The translations under genes and the position numbers were made by a program. Under the pieces are notes generated by a model, which worked only from the letters and a program-made list of their open reading frames with translations, was not told the origin of the DNA and did not search any database. This document shows, in pieces, positions 6,925-14,972 of a DNA stretch of 17,457 nt; position 1 is the first letter of the stretch, and each line of letters starts with the position of its first letter. This DNA is from Eudoraea sp. (GTDB lineage Bacteria > Bacteroidota > Bacteroidia > Flavobacteriales > Flavobacteriaceae), in NCBI GenBank assembly GCA_024642325.1, contig JAHEBI010000009.1:1-17457 (forward strand), in the 5' to 3' direction.

Positions 6925-8610
6925 TTAGGAATTAAAAATTTGCTTAAGTATTTTATCTGTGATTAGATAAGTTGGTTTTACCCCAGTTGTCCCAAGGCCT
7001 CCTGAGGCCAAAGTACTACCGGATTCCAAAGGATTGTCCGATGCGTAATATGCATATCTTACCTCGACTTCTTCTCTGATGCTTTTACGGATTTTAGCTG
7101 CAGCCTGAATGGCTTTCTGATAATGCACCCCTTCCATCTCCAGTCCAATAGCTCGCCAGGTAGATTCGTGAAAAAACCTGAGGATATCCTTATTTTGCAA
7201 GGAAGTCCCCAAAACAGTCACCATGGTGCCCTCCAAAACCTTTAATCCGTTACCCTCAAAATCAGCAGCACAAAGCTCATTTTTAAAAGGGTAATTATCC
7301 GCCGTTCCTTCAAATATATGTGCAGACGGAATCATTAAATCTCCTTTACCGCCTTCAAGAATGCCTGCTTTCCCCATAATTGAAATTGAAGCTACATCCA
7401 AAAAAACGTTTTCACCATTTTCTAAGACATAGGGTTTTAAAAGTTCATCAATTGTTTCATACGCCTGTTCACCAAAGGCATAGTCCATTACAAATATAAC
7501 AGGTTTTTTATCATCAGGAATATCCTGATTAAGTTCATAGCAACAGGCTTCCTGCCCTAGTTTAGCCATATCAAATATCTGGACATCAATACTGGTTCCT
7601 GATTTGTCCTCCAGGGTAATCATTCCATTCCTATTTGCAGCAGCAACTACCTTATTTCTTAAAACAATATTTTTCTCTGAGCTTAGCGCTTCATATATCT
7701 CTAAAGACCCGTTTGCGGGAAACTCTTTCTTAAGTGCTTTTCTGGCATACAAAGAATTTACAACACTGTGCATATTAGCACTAATAATATGAATTGGCCT
7801 TTTTAATAAATTATGTTTATCCAGGGTTTTTTTTATGGTTTCGGCCCATATTTCACCATGAATATGATGTCCCAGACGTTCCCTTAACATACTGCTAAAA
7901 GTTATTACCCTTTTCTCGCCTCCGGTTTCCTCTTCAATTGATAATTTTCCTAACCAGTACAAAATCTTTAAAAATCTTTCTGGTTCTTTCTTTGTTGCGA
8001 GTTTTTCATATATTTCTAAAACCTCAACAAATGATCTTCCAAGGATATTAGCCGTATGGATCAATGCTGTTTCTTTCTCCTCTTGCGAAAGTTTGGCTTT
8101 GTTTGCAGCCTTCTCCAATTTCTTCCAATCGCGAATAGTCTTATCAGTGTCTTCAATCAGAACCCGTTTACATATCTTATCAGCCTCTATGTATAAAAAA
8201 GTAAGGTGCGTAAGTATGTCATAAATATCTGAGCGTCCCCGGGTGATCTCAATATTCATTTGTTCACTATCAATCCGATAGCAATTTCTTCTCCGTTTTG
8301 GTGGAATAATCGCCTTAAAATGTGATTTACCATAGCCTTCATCTGAAGTAAGATTAATATACCTGCACTGCTCTATTCCAGATGGTAAACGTTCCAATAC
8401 ATAGATCAACCCGTCAAGTTCTGCCTTATCTTCGGCCAATGAACCATAGATCTCTGGTCTTAAAAGCAACAGTGCATTCCTTAAGGTTTCACCGGAAACA
8501 CCAGTAGGTTTATAAAAGCCTCTGTTGAATAAATGACGCATGGTAATATACATCCGCTCAATGGCATTTGTAGATTCCTGTGCTCTGGTATTATCCTTAA
8601 ATTTCTCCAT
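6925..8610 (-). CDS. DUF6909-like conserved Bacteroidota protein with nucleoside-phosphorylase-like C-terminal half
   Basis: A 561-residue soluble protein without signal peptide or membrane segment. From memory I place it in DUF6909, a family without known function. The N-terminal half is helical and charged (ERMYITMRHLFNRGFYKP). The C-terminal half carries features of nucleoside phosphorylases/hydrolases (MTAN, PNP, AMP nucleosidase): a glycine-rich GKAGILEGGKGDLMIP stretch with Gly423-Asp424, resembling the GDLVI segment, and GLEMEGVHYQKAI, with Glu491 and Glu493, resembling the ribose-binding EMEG block. I infer a related fold and perhaps nucleotide or nucleoside chemistry; this is not proven. 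A longer reading frame begins at a TTG at 8622, but that codon lies inside a -7 promoter box, so I chose the ATG at 8610. It is the first gene of the apparent polysaccharide operon, two bases before the Wzz-like gene. Confidence 0.75.
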   Translation of the reverse strand: MEKFKDNTRAQESTNAIERMYITMRHLFNRGFYKPTGVSGETLRNALLLLRPEIYGSLAEDKAELDGLIYVLERLPSGIEQCRYINLTSDEGYGKSHFKAIIPPKRRRNCYRIDSEQMNIEITRGRSDIYDILTHLTFLYIEADKICKRVLIEDTDKTIRDWKKLEKAANKAKLSQEEKETALIHTANILGRSFVEVLEIYEKLATKKEPERFLKILYWLGKLSIEEETGGEKRVITFSSMLRERLGHHIHGEIWAETIKKTLDKHNLLKRPIHIISANMHSVVNSLYARKALKKEFPANGSLEIYEALSSEKNIVLRNKVVAAANRNGMITLEDKSGTSIDVQIFDMAKLGQEACCYELNQDIPDDKKPVIFVMDYAFGEQAYETIDELLKPYVLENGENVFLDVASISIMGKAGILEGGKGDLMIPSAHIFEGTADNYPFKNELCAADFEGNGLKVLEGTMVTVLGTSLQNKDILRFFHESTWRAIGLEMEGVHYQKAIQAAAKIRKSIREEVEVRYAYYASDNPLESGSTLASGGLGTTGVKPTYLITDKILKQIFNS

Positions 8611-8619
8611 AGACTTTAA

Positions 8620-8627
8620 CAAAATTA
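8620..8627 (-). promoter_or_regulatory. Bacteroidota-type -7 box (TAATTTTG) for the DUF6909-like gene
   Basis: On the minus strand TAATTTTG matches the Bacteroidota -7 consensus TAnnTTTG and ends nine bases before the ATG at 8610, implying a very short leader or a leaderless mRNA. No clear -33 TTG box is seen at the usual distance. It lies in the 105-base gap after the GH3 gene, where a promoter for the downstream operon is expected. Confidence 0.4.
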
Positions 8628-8715
8628 CATTTTAAATTTATGAATAAATTAGGTCTATGAATTTTAGTGTAAATATGATCTTAAATGCTTTAGGTCTCCA
8701 TTGAATTCGAAATCA

Positions 8716-10212
8716 TTATTCACTATATAACTGCAACTTATCTGCCACTGATCTATCATTTGAAAGACGTTGAACTTTATTTTGCCCTCCTAATCTTCCA
8801 ATAGATTTCATATATTCCTGAAATCCCTCTTTTTTGATTGAAGTAACTTTTAAACGTTGAAGTATTTTGCCTTCGATTAGATCAAAATAATAACTGTTCT
8901 GTTCCTGTAGTGACGTATCGAGTATTTCAAGAAATTTTTTCATGTCTGCGGGTTTTCGCTCAAATTCAATAAGCCACTCATGGTAAGGCAACTCATTTTC
9001 TTCTGGTGTAATTTGAGGCGCTACGGTGAACTCGTTAATAGAAGCATTACAAGCTTGCACCGCCTTTTGCATTGCAACTTCAACCTCTTTTGCAATAACA
9101 TGTTCTCCAAATGCCGAAATAAAATGCTTGATCCTGCCCGTAACTACTATTTTATATGGCCTGGTTGAAATAAACCTAACGGTATCACCAAGATTGTACC
9201 CCCAAAGACCCGCATTGGTGGAAATTATCATCACATAGTTTGTGTTCAATTCTACTTCCCCAATAGTTAGCCGCTTTGGATGCTCTTCAAAAAATTCATC
9301 TGCCCTGACAAATTCATAGAAGATACCAGAGTTCAACAATAGCAACATCCCCTCTTCCCTTTGAGAATTCTGATATGCGAAAAACCCTTCGCTAGCAGGA
9401 AATAATTCTATACTATCTACCCTTCGGCCTATCAGTTCTTCAAATTTCGCTCTATAAGGTTCATAATTTACCCCTCCATAAATAAAAAGCTTAAAATTTG
9501 GGAAGAGCGCACCAATATTCTTGTGGCTCGTGGATTTTAATCTTTCAAAATACATCTGAACCCAGGAAGGTATCCCGGCAATCAGTGTCATGTTTTCATT
9601 TATCGTTTCCTCTACTACCTTTTCTACTTTGGTTTCCCAGTCCTCAATGCAATTTGTTTCCCAGCTGGGCAGTCGGTTTTTTTGGAGGTAATTGGGAACA
9701 TAATGGGCAGAAATACCTGACAATCTTCCCAGTTTAATTCCGTTTTTTTCCTGCAATTCCGGACTTCCCTGAAGAAAAATCCATTTCCCATCTACGAAAT
9801 CTGCATTTCCTGTTTCATGGATATAATTAAGAATTGCATTCCTTGAGGCCAGAACCTGTTCTTTGATTGATTCAGAAGTAATTGGAATATATTTGGCGCC
9901 GGAGGTGGTGCCTGATGTTTTCGCAAAATAAATCGGTTTTCCCGGCCAAAGGACATTTTTTTCACCAGCTACCACTTTCTCTATATATATTCTTAAAGCT
10001 TCGTAGTCTCTTATAGGAACTTCATTCACGAAATCTGAGTGGCTGCTAATACGCTCAAAATTATGATCAATACCAAATTTTGTGTTTAAGGCATTCCGAA
10101 TTAAATAGTGGAAGACTTTTTCCTGACTTTTAACAGGGTCTCTGGCCCATTTGGCTGTTCCCCGGGCTATTTTCCTTGCAAATATTTTGGCTGCCAGCGA
10201 TTTTAAAGACAT
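8716..10212 (-). CDS. GH3 auxin-responsive promoter family protein (acyl-acid amido synthetase-like)
   Basis: The 498-residue protein belongs to the bacterial branch of the GH3 family, adenylating enzymes whose plant members join carboxylic hormones to amino acids using ATP. The phosphate-binding loop TSGTTSG is at residues 99-105 in YFAKTSGTTSGAKYIPIT. Later blocks include KLFIYGGVNYEPYRAKFEE, ELFPASEGFFAYQ (the acid-activating region), LGDTVRF and VTGRIKHFISAFGEHV near the hinge. All expected elements are present and the length is usual for Bacteroidota homologues. The native substrate of bacterial GH3 proteins is not established. It starts two bases after the stop of the M23 peptidase gene, so it depends on that gene's transcript; a link to cell-envelope metabolism is inferred from this coupling. 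Confidence 0.9.
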   Translation of the reverse strand: MSLKSLAAKIFARKIARGTAKWARDPVKSQEKVFHYLIRNALNTKFGIDHNFERISSHSDFVNEVPIRDYEALRIYIEKVVAGEKNVLWPGKPIYFAKTSGTTSGAKYIPITSESIKEQVLASRNAILNYIHETGNADFVDGKWIFLQGSPELQEKNGIKLGRLSGISAHYVPNYLQKNRLPSWETNCIEDWETKVEKVVEETINENMTLIAGIPSWVQMYFERLKSTSHKNIGALFPNFKLFIYGGVNYEPYRAKFEELIGRRVDSIELFPASEGFFAYQNSQREEGMLLLLNSGIFYEFVRADEFFEEHPKRLTIGEVELNTNYVMIISTNAGLWGYNLGDTVRFISTRPYKIVVTGRIKHFISAFGEHVIAKEVEVAMQKAVQACNASINEFTVAPQITPEENELPYHEWLIEFERKPADMKKFLEILDTSLQEQNSYYFDLIEGKILQRLKVTSIKKEGFQEYMKSIGRLGGQNKVQRLSNDRSVADKLQLYSE

Positions 10213-10214
10213 GT

Positions 10215-11087
10215 TTACAAGTTAAAATCGATGTAATCTGTTGGATTTACAGGATTGCCATTGCTCCACAATTCGAAATGCAAATGAGGTCCTGTTGTAA
10301 GTTCCCCGGTATTTCCAACCGAGGCAATAACTTCACCGGCCCTCACAAAATCTCCCTGATTCTTATTCAATGAACCATTGTGCTTGTAAACCGAAAGTAT
10401 GCCATTCTTATGTTCCATAATTATCACATACCCCGTTTCAGCAGTCCATTCAGAAAAAATGACAGTACCAGCAGCAATTGCCTTTACTGGTGTATCTTTG
10501 AGCGCAACTATATCAACAGCATAATGTTTGATTTTAGCGTCATATTCCTGAGAAATTGTACCGCTTACCGGCGAAAATAATACAAGACCCTCGTCCCCTT
10601 TACTTGTTTCAAAAAGATTGTACTTATCTTCTAAGGCTACTTCTGCCCTGAGAAGAGAATCTTCCCTGATTGGTGAAAGGTCCACAGTTGAAGGATCTAT
10701 CTTAAATTGTTCAAAAAGAGAATCCCTGTTAATTTGATTGTTTTCAATATCTCCCCGTAAAACCATTCGGATATTACTTAAATACTTATTGGTATAATTT
10801 AATGCTGTAACCAGAGAATCCGTTTTATACGTCAGTTCTGTTGCCTGTCTTTTAAGCCTGGTAGAGGAATATCCGGGGATGTATTCCCTTAAAGGTGTAA
10901 AAGCAATAAGTAATGTCGTTAATGCAATGAGAGCAATAATAAATAAGGATCCGGTGACAAAAACATTAAGTCTGCTGAGTTTAAAAGAAATTTTTTCCTC
11001 AAAAGTACTTTCGTTAAGTATCACTAAGCGATACTTATGCAAAAGCTTTCTGCGAATTTCTTTTCTTTTTTTAACTTTTTTAGCCAT
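10215..11087 (-). CDS. M23 family metallopeptidase (membrane-anchored murein endopeptidase, MepM-like)
   Basis: A zinc endopeptidase that probably cleaves peptidoglycan cross-links. From the chosen start it has 290 residues: a basic cytoplasmic tail (MAKKVKKRKEIRRK), one membrane helix (VFVTGSLFIIALIALTTLLIAF), a periplasmic linker with coiled-coil character, and a C-terminal LytM domain. Zinc and catalytic residues are intact: His188 and Asp192 in HYAVD, His236 in YKH, and His268/His270 in GPHLHFE. The longer open frame begins at 11147 with MYKFDRYLLL, but the ATG at 11087 lies six bases after a good -7 promoter box and gives the usual short basic tail, so I prefer it. The GH3 gene follows after two bases. 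Confidence 0.92.
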   Translation of the reverse strand: MAKKVKKRKEIRRKLLHKYRLVILNESTFEEKISFKLSRLNVFVTGSLFIIALIALTTLLIAFTPLREYIPGYSSTRLKRQATELTYKTDSLVTALNYTNKYLSNIRMVLRGDIENNQINRDSLFEQFKIDPSTVDLSPIREDSLLRAEVALEDKYNLFETSKGDEGLVLFSPVSGTISQEYDAKIKHYAVDIVALKDTPVKAIAAGTVIFSEWTAETGYVIIMEHKNGILSVYKHNGSLNKNQGDFVRAGEVIASVGNTGELTTGPHLHFELWSNGNPVNPTDYIDFNL

Positions 11088-11093
11088 AAACCA

Positions 11094-11101
11094 CAAAGAT
11101 A
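11094..11101 (-). promoter_or_regulatory. Bacteroidota-type -7 box (TATCTTTG) for the M23 peptidase gene
   Basis: TATCTTTG on the minus strand is an exact TAnnTTTG match, six bases before the ATG at 11087. Such spacing would give a leaderless or nearly leaderless mRNA and argues against the upstream in-frame ATG at 11147. A TTTG lies further upstream, but its 33-base spacing is too long for a standard -33 box. Confidence 0.45.
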
Positions 11102-11258
11102 AGCTTCGAATTGAATTAAGTAGTAAATACCTGTCAAATTTGTACAACTGAAAAACCTAAAGCACCTTCCAATATACGGTTTAGGAACATTTTTTGGCCT
11201 TTACAATTTAAAATACATCTTCCCGTTAGTATTAACAGTAATATAATTACTTTTTTAG

Positions 11259-11266
11259 TACATTTG
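11259..11266 (+). promoter_or_regulatory. Bacteroidota-type -7 box (TACATTTG) for tatA
   Basis: TACATTTG matches TAnnTTTG exactly and lies 22 bases before the tatA start, in the divergent gap between the M23 gene and tatA. No strong -33 element is evident. The space between the start codon and this box contains no Shine-Dalgarno sequence. Confidence 0.45.
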
Positions 11267-11288
11267 TAATGCATTAAATTTAAAAATT

Positions 11289-11474
11289 ATGGTATCATTA
11301 ATTACCTTTTTAGTAATAGGCCCCTGGCAAATAGCCGTGGTTGTTGTACTAGTTCTGCTTTTATTCGGAGGCAAAAAAATACCTGAATTAATGAGAGGTT
11401 TGGGAAGTGGGATCAAAGAATTTAAAGATGCTTCAAAAGAAGACGACAAACTAGAGGAGAAAAACGAAAAATAA
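11289..11474 (+). CDS. tatA: Sec-independent protein translocase subunit TatA/TatE
   Basis: A 61-residue single-span protein of the TatA family, which forms the variable-size export channel for folded proteins carrying twin-arginine signals. The order of elements is diagnostic: a short N-terminal segment ending in GPWQ, a hydrophobic helix (IAVVVVLVLLL), the FGGKKIPEL hinge, an amphipathic helix (MRGLGSGIKEFKDA) and a short charged tail. The polar residue before the membrane helix, Glu in E. coli TatA, is Gln14 here, which to my knowledge is common in Flavobacteriia. tatC is not in the window, so the gene stands alone. It has its own -7 box and a strong terminator 19 bases after the stop, so it is probably monocistronic. 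Confidence 0.95.
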   Translation: MVSLITFLVIGPWQIAVVVVLVLLLFGGKKIPELMRGLGSGIKEFKDASKEDDKLEEKNEK

Positions 11475-11493
11475 TTAAGTAATTCCCAAGAGT

Positions 11494-11523
11494 AAAAAAA
11501 GCGCCGTTAATGGCGCTTTTTTT
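11494..11523 (+). terminator. Rho-independent terminator after tatA
   Basis: The inverted repeat AAAAAAAGCGCC / GGCGCTTTTTTT (11494-11505 and 11512-11523) encloses a six-base GTTAAT loop and ends in a T tract. It sits 19 bases after the tatA stop. The flanking A and T tracts could make it work in both directions, but no opposing gene needs it. Confidence 0.9.
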
Positions 11524-11862
11524 ATGCGCTGCTAATCAGGAAATAATTTATATTATACCTTTTGTTTTATTTCATAGCGCAAGGTTTTAATGGCTTCAAA
11601 GGCCATTTCATAATGTTAATGCAGGCTATTTGTAATACTTTCCATACAGAATATACTTTATATTTCAAACTACATTTTATCGATGAAATACATAAGTTGA
11701 TCGTACACGACAAAAAACATCTCTTTCACAACAAAAAATAATTCAGGAGCATTAATACATTTAATTTCGACGTTAAAACAATCATATTGGTGAATCTCTG
11801 CTTAAACATTCAAAACACCGATTCCATAAGCAGATCATTATATTTCCCAAGCTTCTGAACTG
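11524..11862. other. Intergenic region upstream of the PorE-like gene
   Basis: A 339-base AT-rich stretch between the tatA terminator and the PorE-like gene. It must hold the promoter of the latter. The best -7 candidate is TAATTTCG at 11762-11769, one mismatch from TAnnTTTG, which would leave a leader of roughly 85-95 bases. A small inverted repeat AATGGC/GCCATT (about 11589-11608, seven-base loop) has no T tract. I see no RNA gene, riboswitch or convincing small ORF. Confidence 0.5.
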
Positions 11863-14775
11863 ATGAATAAAAAATTAATACGGCTTATTCTCACTATATT
11901 ATTCCTGACCACAACAGGGGTATATGCGCATTGGAATGATACAAAACATGCAGATATATCTTCAGAGGAACTAACACTTAACAATACTCGCATTAAACTC
12001 GTAAAAGATGATGTCAAAACTCCAGGCGTCGATTCTGATCTGGAATTTAAGCGAACGGCCAGGAAATATGGCATCCCAGCCAGATTAGTCAAAGATTTCT
12101 CCGGTTTAAATAACGGATACTATATAATAGCCGGTGTCTTTGGTGATCCTGTTAATGCCAATAAACTTGTACAAAAGTTGAGACTTATTCAGCTAAATGC
12201 TTCCATCATAAAGCATCCGCTTACTAAACTTAATTATGTTTCCCTGTCACAGCATGAGAATTGGAAAGAAGCAATTAACCTGTGTTACACAGGAATGAAT
12301 GGGAAATACAAACCTGAAGTTTGGATTATGAATGTTCAGGGAAGTAAAACGGTTAACATCGATAAAATTTCAGACGTTGATCACAGAGCACCGATCCAAA
12401 AGACAAACAACAGCTCAGAAGATTTTATTAAAACTGCCAGGGAAAATAAAATCGCTGCCAGGATAGTTCCGGAGTTCAAGGGGCTTAACAATGGGTATTA
12501 TTTGGTTGCGGGGGTTTTTGGAGATGTCCACAATGTTAAAACTTTTCAGGAAAAACTAAGTAAAAAAAATCTGGATTCCAAAGTTGCGATCCATCCTGTA
12601 AGTAATTTAAACTATGTGTATATAAAGGAATTTCAAGATTGGAAAGAGGCCATAAAATCTTACAGGTCAAATCTCAATGGTGACTACAATGATAAATTAT
12701 GGATCATGAATGTTTCGGATCCAAATGCAGTTTCTGCTTCAGAAGAGTTGGATTTTTTGGAAAAGGAAGAGCATACAATTTCAATTCCCTCAGACAAAAT
12801 CAATCCGCAATATGGGTATTCCCGCCTGTTTTCAAAATCAAAATTGAATAAAAAAGTTTCCGGCCTAATTACTAATGATAAACTGCTTCAAAAGGCTGAT
12901 TTATACTTTAGTAAGATGTGGTACGCTGAAGCTGCTGAGTTATACGAGCAGGTTCTGGAGCTTAATCCTAATAATCAATCCTTTGAAATAATAGAAAAAG
13001 CGGCGGATTCACACTATTATAATACCAATATGGAGAGGGCTTATTACTGGTATGATAAGCTATATACCAATTACAAAGAGGAGATGTCCTCTGAGAATAT
13101 CTTTAAATATGCCAGTTCCTCAAAGGGTACCGGTAAGTATGCCAGAGCCAAACGGTTGATGCGCCTTTATGATAAAGAACTGAAAAAAGGAAATAGTCGT
13201 GATCTGGAAGATTTAACCAGGGCAACCCCCAATGAAATTCAATTAGACAATATACTAAGTACTGAGGAAAAATACAATATCGCAAATTTGGCTATCAACT
13301 CAAAGTATTCAGACTTCTCTCCAATGTTCTACAATGATGATGAGATGGTCTTTACCTCCGCCATGGATTCTTCATTTTTTAATACCCGTCGGTATAAACG
13401 AAATAACCAGCCCTATCTAGACCTTTATGTCGCGAAAATAAATATGGAGTCACAGGAGGTTAAAAATGCCATAAAGTTTTCGAAAAAGATAAATACCAAA
13501 TACCATGAAGCAGCCGTAACATTCTCGCCCGACAATAAAACCATGTATTTTACCCGGAATAATTACGGTAAGAAATTAAAGCGTGATAAAAACGGCAATA
13601 ATAATCTGAAAATATACATGTCAGAGAAAATAGATGGTGAATGGACAGAAGGAAAGGAGCTTCCATTTAATAGCGATGATTACTCAACCGGCCATCCTGC
13701 CTTGAGCCCGGATGGAAAACAATTGTATTTTGTTTCAGATATGCCCGGAAGCATTGGTATGACTGATATTTTTGTAGTAGATGTGTATAGTGACGGCTCA
13801 TTTTCCGAACCAAAAAACCTTGGCCCGGAAATAAACACCGAAAGAAGGGAAATGTTTCCCTTTATCAATGAAAAGAAGCTCTACTTTTCTTCCGATGGAC
13901 ATGTAGGCATGGGCGGGCTTGACATATACGAAGTGTCCTATGATGATGAAGCGGGTTTTCTGGAAGTAAGAAATGTTGGCCAACCCGTAAATAGCAATAA
14001 AGACGACTTCTCCTATATTGTAAATGAAACAACCCAAAAAGGTTTTTTTGCATCAAACAGAAGGGGTGGTAAAGGGGATGACGATATTTATTCATTTCAA
14101 AAATTAATGCCTGAAGAGGCAAACGAAAATGCTATCGCCGGTGTTGTTACTGAATTAGTGACAGGAGAAGTAATGCCTGAAGCGTTGGTAATGCTATTAG
14201 ATGAAAACAATATTAAGCTAAAAGAAGTGGTTACGGGAGAAGATGGAAGTTTTGTGTTCGAAGATCTTGAAAGCTCTACAAAATATATTTTAAAGACCGC
14301 TAAAGATGCCTATTTCATAGATGAGCAATCTGTGCTTACCAGGGAAAATGAATTAGTTCAGGCCGAGGTGTCAATGAAAAAATTAAAGGAACTGATTGTA
14401 ATAGAAGATGGTATTAAAAAGCTGAAAATAGATATGATCTTCTTTGATTTTGACAGGTTTTATATCAGAAAAGATGCCGCTAATGAACTGGATAAGCTGG
14501 TGGAAGTGATGAATGAATACAAAACGATGGTTATTAAAATTGAGTCTCATACTGATTCCAGAGGAAAAAGGGCTTATAATAAATACTTATCAGATAAAAG
14601 GGCTAAATCAACACGGGAATATCTGATATCTCAGGGTATCTCTCCGGATCGCATAGAAAGTGCGATAGGATATGGCGAAGAAAGATTGCTTAATGAATGC
14701 GATGGCACAGTTAGATGTAGTTCTGCAAAACATCAGCTCAACAGACGTTCCGAGTTTATAATTGTGAAGATGTAA
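11863..14775 (+). CDS. PorE-like OmpA-family protein: two SPOR-like domains, TPR, PD40 propeller, carboxypeptidase-regulatory-like domain, OmpA C-terminal domain
   Basis: A 970-residue exported protein. Residues 1-22 form a signal peptide (hydrophobic LILTILFLTTTGVYA, likely cut before HWND); there is no lipobox cysteine. Two homologous SPOR-like units follow at about 60-158 and 186-283, sharing GLNNGYY, AGVFGD and a final WIMNV. Next come a TPR-like stretch (about 338-410, including MWYAEAAELYEQVLELNPNN) and PD40/WD40-like beta-propeller blades (about 482-745, e.g. LSPDGKQLYFVSD). A carboxypeptidase-regulatory-like beta-sandwich lies at about 756-835. The OmpA peptidoglycan-binding domain (about 858-970) has the ligand-binding Asp898 in SHTDSRG and the arginines of NRRSEF at 961-962. 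TPR, propeller, CRD and OmpA in this order match PorE, which links type IX secretion to peptidoglycan in Porphyromonas gingivalis. No PorP/SprF gene is adjacent, so a T9SS role is only a suggestion; the SPOR-like units could bind murein or act as protein-protein modules. Confidence 0.9.
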   Translation: MNKKLIRLILTILFLTTTGVYAHWNDTKHADISSEELTLNNTRIKLVKDDVKTPGVDSDLEFKRTARKYGIPARLVKDFSGLNNGYYIIAGVFGDPVNANKLVQKLRLIQLNASIIKHPLTKLNYVSLSQHENWKEAINLCYTGMNGKYKPEVWIMNVQGSKTVNIDKISDVDHRAPIQKTNNSSEDFIKTARENKIAARIVPEFKGLNNGYYLVAGVFGDVHNVKTFQEKLSKKNLDSKVAIHPVSNLNYVYIKEFQDWKEAIKSYRSNLNGDYNDKLWIMNVSDPNAVSASEELDFLEKEEHTISIPSDKINPQYGYSRLFSKSKLNKKVSGLITNDKLLQKADLYFSKMWYAEAAELYEQVLELNPNNQSFEIIEKAADSHYYNTNMERAYYWYDKLYTNYKEEMSSENIFKYASSSKGTGKYARAKRLMRLYDKELKKGNSRDLEDLTRATPNEIQLDNILSTEEKYNIANLAINSKYSDFSPMFYNDDEMVFTSAMDSSFFNTRRYKRNNQPYLDLYVAKINMESQEVKNAIKFSKKINTKYHEAAVTFSPDNKTMYFTRNNYGKKLKRDKNGNNNLKIYMSEKIDGEWTEGKELPFNSDDYSTGHPALSPDGKQLYFVSDMPGSIGMTDIFVVDVYSDGSFSEPKNLGPEINTERREMFPFINEKKLYFSSDGHVGMGGLDIYEVSYDDEAGFLEVRNVGQPVNSNKDDFSYIVNETTQKGFFASNRRGGKGDDDIYSFQKLMPEEANENAIAGVVTELVTGEVMPEALVMLLDENNIKLKEVVTGEDGSFVFEDLESSTKYILKTAKDAYFIDEQSVLTRENELVQAEVSMKKLKELIVIEDGIKKLKIDMIFFDFDRFYIRKDAANELDKLVEVMNEYKTMVIKIESHTDSRGKRAYNKYLSDKRAKSTREYLISQGISPDRIESAIGYGEERLLNECDGTVRCSSAKHQLNRRSEFIIVKM

Positions 14776-14972
14776 ATAAAGAATTAAGTGAACCGCATTT
14801 AAAAATGATATTCGTTTTTTTGAAAATTTATGATGTTTTTTAAAAATTTTCATTAGTCCATTGATTTTCACCACCCTAGATGACATTTTCACAACAAAGA
14901 CCCGGCTGAAAATACGTATTAAAAAGATTTTTAGTTATTAACTTAATGTCTTTAATCTAAAAACCCAGCCCT

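Noticed and set aside
11289..11474. Glutamine in place of the glutamate before the TatA membrane helix as a functional novelty.
   Set aside because: To my knowledge GPWQ at this position is common in flavobacterial TatA proteins, so it is not unusual here.
11613..11741. A 42-codon plus-strand frame in the tatA/PorE-like gap.
   Set aside because: It is AT-rich, has no recognisable motif, no second copy, no ribosome-binding or promoter element at a suitable place, and no terminator. Chance is the simpler explanation.
14822..14851. GAAAATTT / AAATTTTC inverted repeat after the PorE-like gene.
   Set aside because: The stem is almost entirely A-T with a 14-base loop and no following T tract, so I could not support it as a terminator.
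11724..14898. The 12-base string TTTCACAACAAA occurs at 11724-11735 and at 14887-14898, upstream of the PorE-like gene and of microprotein copy 1.
   Set aside because: One shared AT-rich 12-mer between two intergenic regions is not improbable, the distances to the starts differ (127 and 74 bases), and it does not recur before copy 2.
14911..14920. Ten-base palindrome AATACGTATT upstream of microprotein copy 1.
   Set aside because: Short, AT-rich, and not repeated before the second copy; insufficient to call an operator.
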